Source: Bacillota bacterium (GTDB lineage Bacteria > Bacillota > Dethiobacteria > DTU022). From it: a stretch of DNA of 64,000 nucleotides. Location: contig JAUWPV010000006.1 in the NCBI GenBank assembly GCA_030611385.1, positions 1 through 64,000 of the forward strand, written 5' to 3'. The position numbers were made by a program, and so were the translations under genes. A model generated the notes under the pieces. That model was not told where the DNA came from, made no database searches, and saw only the letters and a list, made by a program, of their open reading frames with translations. Below are positions 16,279-24,394 of this stretch, piece by piece (the first letter of the stretch is position 1; each line of letters begins with the position of its first letter).

Positions 16279-17799
16279 ATCAGTAAATACATACTATCAA
16301 TAGATCAGGGTACCACCGGAACAACAGCGATTCTCTGGGATAAAGAAGGCCTCTCGCGAGCTGTGGTTAACCGAGAACATAAGCAATATTATCCACAGCC
16401 GGGATGGGTTGAACATGATCCTGAGGAAATCTGGCAAAATGTATTACTGACGGTTGAAAAGGTACTGCTGGAAGCAGGGTCAACCGCTGCTGACCTTGCC
16501 GCTGTCGGCATAACCAACCAGCGTGAAACTCTGGTATTTTGGGATCGCCGGACCGGTAAACCAATTACCAGGGCCATAGTCTGGCAGTGTCGCCGTACTG
16601 CTGAAATGTGCAGTGGTCTTAAAAGAGCAGGTCATGAGGAAGAGGTTCGCCGTAAAACAGGGTTGCTGCTGGATCCCTATTTTTCCGGAACTAAACTGCG
16701 TTGGGCTTTGGAAAATATTCCGGATGTAGCACGGGCTGCCGAAGAAGGTACTCTGGCCTGCGGAACTATCGACAGTTATCTGCTCTTTCGCCTGACCGGA
16801 GGCAGAGTTTTTGCCACCGATTACTCGAATGCTTCGCGAACTCTGCTCTATAACATCCACAGCTTGCAGTGGGATCCTGAATTGTTGAGACTGTTTGGTG
16901 TTCCGGTCGAAATATTACCAGAGGTTATGCCGAGCAGTTATAGCTATGGTGATACCGATCCGGAGATCTTTTTCGGCCAAAAGGTCTTGGTGGGAGGCAT
17001 TGCCGGAGATCAGCAGGCTGCACTCTTTGGCCAGGCCTGTTACAGCCCGGGAATGATCAAGAATACATACGGTACCGGATCTTTTTTACTGATGAATACT
17101 GGTGAAAAAGCGGTGATCTCAAAACAGGGCTTGCTGACTACAATAGCCTGGGGTATTGGTGACAAAGTTGAATATGCGCTCGAAGGAAGCATCTTTATTA
17201 CCGGAGCCGCGGTACAGTGGTTAAGAGATGGTCTCGGCCTGATTAGTAAATCTTCTGAGCTGGAAGGTCTGGCCAGGCAGGTTAATGATAATGAAGGAGT
17301 CTACCTGGTTCCCGCTTTTGCCGGGTTGGGCGCTCCCTACTGGGATCCTTATGCCCGCGGCCTCTTAATTGGCATTACCGGCGGCACATCGAAAGCGCAT
17401 ATTGCCAGAGCGGTTGTTGAAGCGATGGCTTATCAGACCAGGGATGTTCTTGAGGTAATGAGACGAGAAGCGGAACTGCCTCTGCAAGAGCTGAGAGTGG
17501 ATGGAGGAGCCAGTGTGATGGACCTGCTACTTCAGTTCCAGGCTGATATAACCGGGACAGTGGTCCGCCGGGCCGCTACTTCTGATACAACGGCCCTTGG
17601 CGCCGCTTATCTGGCGGGATTATCTTCCGGTTTCTGGAAAAATATCGATGATCTCTCCGGGCGGTGGAAACAGAGCGCTGTTTTCAAACCACAGATGAGC
17701 GAAACAACCAGGGAGGCGCTTTACACAGGGTGGATCAGGGCTGTAAAGCGAACTCTCTGCTGGGCTGCTGATCAGGATGATTCCGGCGGTTGGGATTGA
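16279..17799 (+). CDS. glpK: Glycerol kinase, apparent AUC start
   Basis: Phosphorylates glycerol with ATP to glycerol 3-phosphate (FGGY fold). The track starts at GTG 16363, which would delete the phosphate-binding loop. The frame is open to a TAG at 16261 and upstream codons read SKYILSIDQGTTGTTAILWD, the family N-terminus. No ATG, GTG, TTG or CTG exists in that stretch. An ATC at 16279 lies 8 bases after GGGAGG, giving 506 residues, close to the usual 495-505. GVTNQRET-like (GITNQRETLVFWD), GTYGTGSF-like (YGTGSFLL) and DGGASVMD motifs are present. The last 28 bp overlap the convergent DUF502 gene. A GTG-to-GTA change at 16276 is an alternative explanation. No glpF or glpD is adjacent. Confidence 0.85.
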   Translation: MSKYILSIDQGTTGTTAILWDKEGLSRAVVNREHKQYYPQPGWVEHDPEEIWQNVLLTVEKVLLEAGSTAADLAAVGITNQRETLVFWDRRTGKPITRAIVWQCRRTAEMCSGLKRAGHEEEVRRKTGLLLDPYFSGTKLRWALENIPDVARAAEEGTLACGTIDSYLLFRLTGGRVFATDYSNASRTLLYNIHSLQWDPELLRLFGVPVEILPEVMPSSYSYGDTDPEIFFGQKVLVGGIAGDQQAALFGQACYSPGMIKNTYGTGSFLLMNTGEKAVISKQGLLTTIAWGIGDKVEYALEGSIFITGAAVQWLRDGLGLISKSSELEGLARQVNDNEGVYLVPAFAGLGAPYWDPYARGLLIGITGGTSKAHIARAVVEAMAYQTRDVLEVMRREAELPLQELRVDGGASVMDLLLQFQADITGTVVRRAATSDTTALGAAYLAGLSSGFWKNIDDLSGRWKQSAVFKPQMSETTREALYTGWIRAVKRTLCWAADQDDSGGWD

Positions 17800-18413
17800 T
17801 CTGTTTGATCTGGCGTTTCTAAAAGGTTAACGTTATTTGAATTGGGCGGAGAAAAAAGTCCCCCGGATATGATTACCTTCATACCCTCTTCGATGGTCAT
17901 GTTGAGTTCGATCACCTCTTGCCGGGGCGCCAGGATCAGCATCCCCGAGGTGGGGTTGGGAGTAGTTGGAATAAAGATATTGAGGGTGTCTGCATGGGTT
18001 TTATCTTGGATTTCACCCTTTGAACTACCGGTGACAAAACCGAGCACATAAAGTCCCTTGCGGGGGTATTCCAGCAAGACTACTTTTTGAAAGGCGTTTT
18101 TACCCTGCACGGTAAAGGCGTCGATAATCTGCCTGGCGCTTGTATAGATACCCCGGGCCAAAGGCAGGCGCTGCAGCAGTTTGTCGCTGAAACCAATCAG
18201 GCGGCTGCCGATGATATTTGAAGCAATAAAACCTATGAGCAAGATTAGGAGCAGGCCGGCAGCAAAGCCAATCCCCGGTATGCGGTAGCTGAATACGGCT
18301 TCGATCAAGTCGCCGATAAGATTGTCGAGAAAGTTAAAGATTAGATAAAAGACATATATTGTTATGACCAGCGGTAAAATGGTAAGCAGACCTGTGGTAA
18401 ATATTTTTTTCAT
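17772..18413 (-). CDS. DUF502 family membrane protein
   Basis: 213 residues. Two membrane spans (about 5-30 and 48-70) flank a short loop, and a conserved cytoplasmic or periplasmic domain follows: LPLARGIYTSARQIIDAF, VVLLEYPRKGLYVLGFVTG, IFIPTTPNPTSGMLILAPRQEV and MTIEEGMKVIISGG, all hallmarks of DUF502. Biochemical function is unknown. The C-terminal tail (Pro/Ser/Gln-rich) overlaps the 3' end of glpK on the other strand by 28 bp, with no terminator between them, so the two transcripts must be mutually antisense at their ends. Confidence 0.85.
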   Translation of the reverse strand: MKKIFTTGLLTILPLVITIYVFYLIFNFLDNLIGDLIEAVFSYRIPGIGFAAGLLLILLIGFIASNIIGSRLIGFSDKLLQRLPLARGIYTSARQIIDAFTVQGKNAFQKVVLLEYPRKGLYVLGFVTGSSKGEIQDKTHADTLNIFIPTTPNPTSGMLILAPRQEVIELNMTIEEGMKVIISGGLFSPPNSNNVNLLETPDQTDQSQPPESS

Positions 18414-18581
18414 CTTGTCCTGACACTCTCCTTATACAACTCAGTCACATCTTCTCAATTCTAACAGTTCGGCAGTTTTAATCAAGTCCGAATTAAGCGT
18501 TTTTGTCCGAACCAAGCGCCATATTGTGACCGGGGATTGACCGGTGGTTACAAATCAGGAAGGGCTGGCGATACGACTAAC

Positions 18582-19121
18582 ATGATCAGATCAGGTTCTT
18601 CAAGATTAAGTTTGTTCCTGTTGATAACTATTATTTTAAGCCTGTTTACGGGTTGCGCATTTAACCAATCGGACGCTTTATCCCCCGAGGTTGTTGTTGA
18701 TGAAAAGCCTTTCACTGAAGAGGTTCAGTTAAAAGATCAACTGTTTCTGATGGAACTGGCACTTACTCCTGTGCAAAGAGCCCAGGGTCTGATGGGGCGT
18801 AAATCAATGGCTGACGATCAGGGGATGCTCTTTGTCTTTCCCGATACCGATCCGTTTCCGGCAGTGCTAAGTTTTTGGATGAAAAATTGCCTGATGCCGA
18901 TTGATGTAATCTTTATCAGCGGGGAAGGGTTAATTACGGCTATTCATGAAATGCAGCCGCCTCTTCCTGATACACCCGATGAAGAGCTAATTACTTATTC
19001 AAGCATGGAGCTGGCTCAGTTTGCTATCGAACTGCGCGGCGGATTGGCCGCCGAGCTTGGGCTGCAGGTTGGCGAAATGATCGAACTGGGGGGTGCTTAT
19101 TTGCTGAAGATTGCTGAATAA
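18582..19121 (+). CDS. DUF192 lipoprotein
   Basis: 179 residues from the ATG at 18582, which starts a normal lipoprotein signal (MIRSGSSRLSLFLL ... LFTGC). The track TTG at 18537 would put a hydrophilic extension in front. The DUF192 domain spans about 60-175: LALTPVQRAQGLMGRKSM, GMLFVFPDTDP, SFWMKNCLMPIDVIFI and the final GLQVGEMIEL. DUF192 proteins are small extracytoplasmic beta folds of unproven function. It is placed outside the membrane by the lipobox. It stands alone, between a leftward DUF502 gene and leftward tRNA genes. Confidence 0.8.
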   Translation: MIRSGSSRLSLFLLITIILSLFTGCAFNQSDALSPEVVVDEKPFTEEVQLKDQLFLMELALTPVQRAQGLMGRKSMADDQGMLFVFPDTDPFPAVLSFWMKNCLMPIDVIFISGEGLITAIHEMQPPLPDTPDEELITYSSMELAQFAIELRGGLAAELGLQVGEMIELGGAYLLKIAE

Positions 19122-19186
19122 GGGGTAGCTGTGAAGAAACAGAAGGGTGATCTGTTGTCGCAATAGTTGAATCCGGACAATTAAAT

Positions 19187-19261
19187 TGGCTGGGGTGGTA
19201 GGATTCGAACCCACGGATGCGGGAACCAAAGTCCCGTGCCTTACCGCTTGGCCACACCCCA
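19187..19261 (-). tRNA. tRNA-Gln (anticodon TTG)
   Basis: 75 bases on the minus strand with encoded CCA. TGGGGTG pairs with CACCCCA, discriminator G. Anticodon loop CTTTGGT gives TTG. The T arm GGGTTCGAATCC is standard. It follows tRNA-His by 24 bases in the same direction. Confidence 0.97.
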
Positions 19262-19285
19262 GCACAAACTATAAATATTGGAAGA

Positions 19286-19363
19286 TGGGGTGAGTGATGG
19301 GGCTCGAACCCACGGCCTCCAGGGCCACAACCTGGCGCTCTAACCAACTGAGCTACACCCACC
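19286..19363 (-). tRNA. tRNA-His (anticodon GTG)
   Basis: Minus strand, including the His-specific extra 5' G opposite discriminator C and an encoded CCA. GTGGGTG pairs with CACTCAC, with one G-U pair; anticodon loop TTGTGGC gives GTG. It is transcribed before tRNA-Gln from one promoter. Confidence 0.97.
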
Positions 19364-19387
19364 ATAAGGTTGTTTACTGCGTTGTTC

Positions 19388-19416
19388 ATTTTAGCATGCA
19401 CTATTGAAAAAGTCAA
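19388..19416 (-). promoter_or_regulatory. Strong promoter of the tRNA-His/tRNA-Gln pair
   Basis: On the minus strand TTGACT and TAAAAT are separated by exactly 17 bases, with the -10 ending 24 bases before the tRNA-His 5' end. Confidence 0.8.
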
Positions 19417-19487
19417 CGAAATCAAGGAAGTGTGTGGTTAGTACGTGATAATGTCACCTTGTTAATTATCATGATAACATGTCACCT

Positions 19488-20881
19488 ATGGAAAGCAGGG
19501 TGTTAATGTCACAGAAGCAGTTGAACCGCTATGTGGTAGTTGAGAAGAGTTTAGCAGGAATGATCAGTGTAAAGGAGGCAGCAGAAATACTTAGTATAAG
19601 CACAAGGCAGGTAATCAGGCTAAGAAAGGGCGTAAGCGAAAATGGAGTTTTTACCCTGGTCCATAAGAATCAGGGGCGCACACCTGTCCATGCTTTGGAA
19701 AGTGGCATCAAGGAGAAGATCGTTTCACTTAAGCTTTCAAAAAAATATCTGGAATCTAATTTCATGCATTTTCAGGAGTTACTGATGAAGCATGAATCGA
19801 TTGAGGTAAGTTACAGCTTGATTTATCAAACCTTAACGAGGCCGGCATAAAAAGCCCCAAGAAGCGCCGGCGGACTAAAGTGCATCACAGGCGCAAGAGA
19901 ATGGCCCAGGAAGGTATGTTGGTCCAAATTGATGCTTCGCCCTTTGCCTGGTTTGGAGGGCAAGAAAAGTATGCATTACACGGCGCCATTGATGATGCGA
20001 CAGGCAAAGTGGTCGGTCTTCATATAACGGAAAAGGAATGCCTGCAGGGTTATTTTGAAACTACCAGACAGCTTGTCGAAAACTTTGGCATTCCGCTCAG
20101 TTTGTACTCCGACCGGCATACCATTTTTCTTTCTCCCCTCCAGGGCAAGCTTACCATCGAGGAGCAGCTCGAGGGAAAGGTTTGCAATGATACCTAGTTT
20201 GGCCGGGCAATGAATGAACTGGGAGTCAATATTATCCCTGCCCGTTCTCCTCAGGCCAAGGGAAGAGTTGAAAGACTCTGGAATACTTTGCAATCAAGGC
20301 TGCCGGTTGAATTTCAGATTGCTGGAATCAGCACTCCTGAACAAGCTAACCGTTTTTTGGAGGAAGAGTATATTAATGAATTCAACAAGCTTTTTGTGGT
20401 AGAAGCTGCTGATAAAGAAGTAGCTTTCCGCAGGTTAGAAGATATTGATCTAAGCAGCATTCTTTGTGTAAAAGAAAAAAGAAAAGTCGATGCCGGTGGC
20501 GTCTTTTCCTTTTACGGCAGGCACTTCAAGGTAATTGCCGATAAAAACCAACCACCGGTTCCGACCCGAACACAAATAACCGTTTGCATCAGTAATATAA
20601 CCGGAATCAGAGTTCAATACAAGAGCAATCTTTTCCAAACCGTGCCTTTTATTAAACCGAAAAAGACTAAACTGGTTAAGGCCAAAAAAGAACCGGCTAA
20701 GCATAGCCTACCTGAAACGCATTATTACAAGCGGGGACAAATTCTTTTTCCTAAGCTTTGTTATGGGGAAGCAACCAGGAAGTCTTGGAGATGCTCCATG
20801 AGGTTTTCTTTGGGCAACACGCAAAACTCATTTGAGCTACTTGATTTCAGCTTAATAAAAGGGCTAGCCGGGATCATATAG
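19488..20881 (+). pseudogene. DDE transposase, broken by frameshift and amber stop
   Basis: Three ORFs form one transposase of about 460 residues. Piece 1 carries a helix-turn-helix (SVKEAAEILSISTRQVIRLRK). Near 19836 a one-base shift moves the reading from the track frame to NEAGIKSPKKRRRTK, which joins piece 2. Piece 2 contains the first catalytic Asp (QIDASPFAWFG) and a second (YSDRHTIF). At 20196 a TAG replaces what is normally a sense codon between NDT and FGRAMNELG; CAG to TAG is the simplest change. Piece 3 carries the catalytic Glu (AKGRVERLWNTLQ). With two lesions it is probably inactive. It resembles the integrase-fold transposases of the ISNCY/IS481-like group; the exact family is not certain. 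Confidence 0.8.
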
Positions 20882-20887
20882 ATCAAA

Positions 20888-20914
20888 GGAGGTGGGGTTT
20901 ACAGCCCCACCTCC
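20888..20914. terminator. Hairpin at the right end of the insertion sequence
   Basis: GGAGGTGGGG and CCCCACCTCC form a perfect 10-bp stem with a 7-base loop directly after the transposase. No U-run follows. It may protect the element from outside transcription. Confidence 0.7.
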
Positions 20915-20981
20915 ACCAATATTTGAGGTGACATTTTCTCGTGATAATTAAAGCCATTAAAAAGGTGCTTCAGGTGACATT

Positions 20982-21299
20982 TTCAAATGTTATTGACAGG
21001 TAATGGCAAATGGTTCTTACCTCTGGTAAGTTTAAGCCAGGAACAGAATATGTGATAATCGACAATACAAATATGGGTAAATCTGTAAAACGTGGACCTG
21101 CTTTTAGTGTCTGCGTTTTACAGGCTGAATAACCATAGTAATAAAAACAATAAGTATTTATATCAAGAGAGGCATACCGGGAAGGGAGGAGAAAAGACCC
21201 GGCAGGATTCCTGATAACTAAAATTGAAATGATTAGCATGTGAAAGAGGAATTTAATATTCTATATTTAACATCATAAAAAAGAGAGGAGTAAATTGAT
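20982..21299. other. 318-bp upstream region of abfD
   Basis: A TTGACA at 20992 lies just outside the insertion sequence, but no matching -10 is evident. A perfect 10-bp inverted repeat occurs at 21083-21123, and GAGAGGAG precedes the abfD start. No ORF is credible. Confidence 0.5.
21083..21123. repeat. Perfect 10-bp inverted repeat upstream of abfD
   Basis: CTGTAAAACG and CGTTTTACAG are exact complements separated by 21 bases, about 180 bp before abfD. The half-sites are two helical turns apart (31 bp start to start), which fits a dimeric regulator or a looped operator better than a terminator. Confidence 0.6.
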
Positions 21300-22730
21300 A
21301 TGGCTATCAGCTCAGCTGATCAATACCGCGAGCGCATGTATAAAATGCGCAAAAATATCTATATGGGGGGAGAGTGCATCGGCCGTGACGATCCTCGCCT
21401 CAAGCCGGGTTTGGATCTGATTGCGGAAAGCTTTGAGCGGGTGAATGACCCCTCGCTCAAAGGTCTGATCATTACTACTTCACACCTGACTGGCGAAGAG
21501 ATCCATCGTCTCTGTCACATCCACCAAAGCTCAGATGATCTGCTAAAAAAACAGGATCTGACCCGCCAGCTCTGTCGTAAGGCCGGTGGCTGCATTCAAC
21601 GCTGCATGGGCATCGATGCACTGAACGCTATTTCAGTAGTAACGAAAGACTGTGATGATGTATTTAGTACGGAATACTACCCGCGCTTTATCGAATTTAT
21701 GAAATACTTTCAAAAAAATGATCTCGTCGGTAACTGTGCCCAGTCAGATGTAAAGGGCGACCGCTCCAAGAGACCTTTTGAGCAGAGTGACCCCGATCTC
21801 TATCTACGTGTGGTTGAGAAGAAAAAAGAAGGAATAGTTGTACGCGGATGTAAGGCTCATAACTCAAATGCTCCATTTTCAGATGAGATTGTAGCTGTCC
21901 CCACCCGTCTGATGACCGACAAGGATGCCGACTGGGCCGTCGCTTTTTCTATTCCCGCAGACACCCCCGGCATTAAGCAGGTGGTGCGTATTACGACACC
22001 GCGAGAACGCAAGTATATTAAAACGAAAAATTTCTTCGGTATGGCTGACTCGATGACTGTCTTTGATGATGTCCTCGTTCCCTGGGACAGAGTCTTTCTC
22101 TGCGGGGAGACCTATTTTGCCAGCATCCTGGCGATGCTTTTTGCCACCTATCACCGCCATAGCTATACCGGTTGCAAACCGGCTATTACTGATCTGATTC
22201 TCGGTGCTGCGGCTTTGGTGGCCGAATATAATGGTGTCGGCGAAGCCTCACATGTTAAGGACAAACTCTCTGAACTAATTGCTACTGGAGAACTGGTCTA
22301 TGCCGCCGGTATAGCCGCTTCAGTCAAATCGACCCCGGCTAACTCTGGCACCCACATTCCAAATATCATCTATACAAATGTCGGACGCTACCATGCCGGA
22401 GTAAATCTTTACCACGAATATGAAACATTGGCCGACCTAGCCGGTGGTCTGCCCGCTACCCTGCCCTATGAAGATGAATTCTTTACTGAAGAGACCAAAG
22501 CGCTGATGGACAAGTATATTACGCGCAAGGATGGTGTTTCAGCTGAAGACCAGCACCGTCTTTTCCGCACCTTATCGGATATGCTCTGTAGTTCTCATGC
22601 CGGAGTGGCCCAGGTTGGCGGTTTGCATGGGGGTGGTTCGCCGATTATGGAAAAAATTGCTATTCGTAATAACTACGATATCGATTCCCGTAAGCGGTTG
22701 ATTAAAATGCACTGTGGAATCGAGAGCTAA
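21300..22730 (+). CDS. abfD: 4-hydroxybutyryl-CoA dehydratase / vinylacetyl-CoA delta-isomerase
   Basis: 476 residues; the AbfD family is a flavin and [4Fe-4S] enzyme converting 4-hydroxybutyryl-CoA to crotonyl-CoA. All cluster ligands of the clostridial enzyme are in place: Cys98 and Cys102 (CIQRC), His285 and Cys292 (HRHSYTGC), with the same spacing as the published Cys99/103, His292, Cys299. Other family marks are SHLTGEEIH, GCKAHNSNAPFSDE and FDDVLVPWDRVFLCGE. GAGAGGAG precedes the ATG. With buk-ptb elsewhere in the window it would feed crotonyl-CoA toward butyrate, as in GABA or 4-hydroxybutyrate fermentation; no 4-hydroxybutyrate CoA-transferase or dehydrogenase is nearby. The next gene is 24 bp downstream. 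Confidence 0.92.
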   Translation: MAISSADQYRERMYKMRKNIYMGGECIGRDDPRLKPGLDLIAESFERVNDPSLKGLIITTSHLTGEEIHRLCHIHQSSDDLLKKQDLTRQLCRKAGGCIQRCMGIDALNAISVVTKDCDDVFSTEYYPRFIEFMKYFQKNDLVGNCAQSDVKGDRSKRPFEQSDPDLYLRVVEKKKEGIVVRGCKAHNSNAPFSDEIVAVPTRLMTDKDADWAVAFSIPADTPGIKQVVRITTPRERKYIKTKNFFGMADSMTVFDDVLVPWDRVFLCGETYFASILAMLFATYHRHSYTGCKPAITDLILGAAALVAEYNGVGEASHVKDKLSELIATGELVYAAGIAASVKSTPANSGTHIPNIIYTNVGRYHAGVNLYHEYETLADLAGGLPATLPYEDEFFTEETKALMDKYITRKDGVSAEDQHRLFRTLSDMLCSSHAGVAQVGGLHGGGSPIMEKIAIRNNYDIDSRKRLIKMHCGIES

Positions 22731-22754
22731 AAAGAATAAAATGAGGGGATTACC

Positions 22755-24176
22755 ATGAACTGCAAGGTGGTAGTGATTGGAGCCGGTCCGGGCGGAATGA
22801 TCTTGGCTCGCGAACTGGCCGGTAAAGGAATTAATGTTGCTGTTTACGAAAAGGGCGGCTTCGCTGAGCTGGGCCATGACTGGTCTGATGCTATGGAACT
22901 GATTGCCCTGCAGAAAGCCGGCTTCGCTGTGCCTGTTTTAGAAAGGTTGGAATGGAAGGGTTCCCTGGTAAAAGAGAATCTTGATGATCCGGGCATTTTC
23001 GAAAAGCATGCCGTGCCTCGCCTAAAAATCTGCTCGCCCGGTATGAGCAGCTGCAAAGAAGTTGATTTCCGGATGATTACTACCGACCGCCGCCGGTTGG
23101 GGCAAATGTTGGTTGAGCAGGCCGAATCTGCAGGAGCGGTTATTCACTACCGCCATGAAGGTATAAGTCTTCTTTACCGTGAAAACGGGAAAAAGAGTGC
23201 AGATGGGCTCGTCGTATACGGTGTGGTTGTCCGTGACCTTGAAAGTGGAAACAAAGAAGAAGTAAAAGCCGACATTGTAGTCGAATCTTCCGGCTTCCAA
23301 TCGGTTTTGCGTAAAAGTCTGCCGGTTTACACCGGGCTGGCCGAGCCATTCGAAGAAAGGGATTTTGCCCTTGTTCACCGGGAAGTCCGGCCTTATGCAC
23401 CGGAAAACCGGGAAGCTGAAGCCATCCCCGATCATTACCGCTACGGATACCATACTGGATATCAGTGGACGCATATTCATAATGATAAAAGCATTGATGT
23501 CGGGGCCGGAGTGAGACAAGATTCAGCCAACCCCGATCCAAAAGATCTAATCGAAGAGTTTATATCCAGGCATCCGGCGATCAAAGATGAACGAATCAGG
23601 GGTGGTAGAAGACTCTGTATCGTCGGACGACCTTTGATGAACTTCATTACTAATGGGTTTTTAGTAATTGGTGATGCCGCCTCCACTTCGGTACCAACCA
23701 CCGGCTGCGGAGCCGGTTCGGCTCTTTTAATCGGCCTGTGGGCAGCCGAAGTAATTGCTGAAGCGGCTCTGGAAAAAAGAAGTGACCTCGAAAAACTGTG
23801 GGAGATTAATAAGAAATTTTACCTGTGTAGTGATCGGGGGCCTTCATTCGCCGCCCTGGCGGCACTGCGAGTTGCACTGCAATCCCTCAGTCACAGAGAG
23901 CTTGACTTTCTTTTCGACAAAGACCTAATGGATGCCGCTACCCTGCAGAATGCCGTAAATGGTATCTTCAGACCTCCTGATCTTATTAAAATGTTCAAAT
24001 CGCTGTGCAGCGGGATCTCCAACCCGCTGATTCTTTTGAAACTCAACCGGGCTATCACCGGAGCTGTCCATGTCTATAATCATTATCGTAGTTATCCTGA
24101 TATCTGGGATGTGACAGCTTATGATAAGTGGAAAATCAGGGCGGAAGAACTTTTTGCCGCTGTAAATTTGGAATGA
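22755..24176 (+). CDS. FAD-dependent oxidoreductase (geranylgeranyl-reductase-like)
   Basis: 473 residues. The N-terminal dinucleotide fold VVVIGAGPGGMILARELAGKG binds FAD. The second FAD motif GDAASTSVPTTGCGAGSALL (about 305-325) is typical of the group that includes geranylgeranyl reductases and FixC-like proteins. TTDRRRLGQMLVEQAESAG matches the central substrate-domain region. No iron-sulfur ferredoxin segment is present. Substrate unknown. Tight linkage to abfD (24 bp, one operon) suggests it handles a related CoA ester or an electron-transfer step, but this is context only. Confidence 0.8.
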   Translation: MNCKVVVIGAGPGGMILARELAGKGINVAVYEKGGFAELGHDWSDAMELIALQKAGFAVPVLERLEWKGSLVKENLDDPGIFEKHAVPRLKICSPGMSSCKEVDFRMITTDRRRLGQMLVEQAESAGAVIHYRHEGISLLYRENGKKSADGLVVYGVVVRDLESGNKEEVKADIVVESSGFQSVLRKSLPVYTGLAEPFEERDFALVHREVRPYAPENREAEAIPDHYRYGYHTGYQWTHIHNDKSIDVGAGVRQDSANPDPKDLIEEFISRHPAIKDERIRGGRRLCIVGRPLMNFITNGFLVIGDAASTSVPTTGCGAGSALLIGLWAAEVIAEAALEKRSDLEKLWEINKKFYLCSDRGPSFAALAALRVALQSLSHRELDFLFDKDLMDAATLQNAVNGIFRPPDLIKMFKSLCSGISNPLILLKLNRAITGAVHVYNHYRSYPDIWDVTAYDKWKIRAEELFAAVNLE

Positions 24177-24242
24177 TGAACTGCCGGGCGATTAATTCTG
24201 TTCGGCGCATTCCACCCTATTCCAGAGACCGATTCCTGCAAA

Positions 24243-24270
24243 TTGATTATCTGGCTTTTTATGCTATAAT
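24243..24270 (+). promoter_or_regulatory. Strong extended -10 promoter
   Basis: TTGATT, 16 bases, then TGCTATAAT (perfect extended -10). It gives a leader of roughly 118 bases before the gene at 24395, so the desulfurase-like gene has its own promoter. Confidence 0.75.
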
Positions 24271-24394
24271 TTGCATAACACGTTTGAATGATGCCCTGTT
24301 TCAGACCTACCGGCACAACATGGCCGCGTAACTGTTTTCTCTATTTGTGTATCTGTATGAAAAATAAATTCTGATCAGAAAGAGGGTTAAATAG

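Larger units (their letters stand above)
19450..20981 (+). mobile_element. Decayed insertion sequence with double TGTCACC termini (ISNCY-like)
   Basis: The ends are inverted copies beginning AATGTCACC (19450) and GGTGACATT (20973). Each end carries a second inner TGTCACC copy, and both share TTAATTATCA between the two copies, a double-site terminal repeat. Inside is one transposase gene broken by a frameshift and a stop. No clear target duplication was seen. A strong hairpin (20888-20914) lies just after the transposase. It sits between tRNA-His and abfD. Confidence 0.75.
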
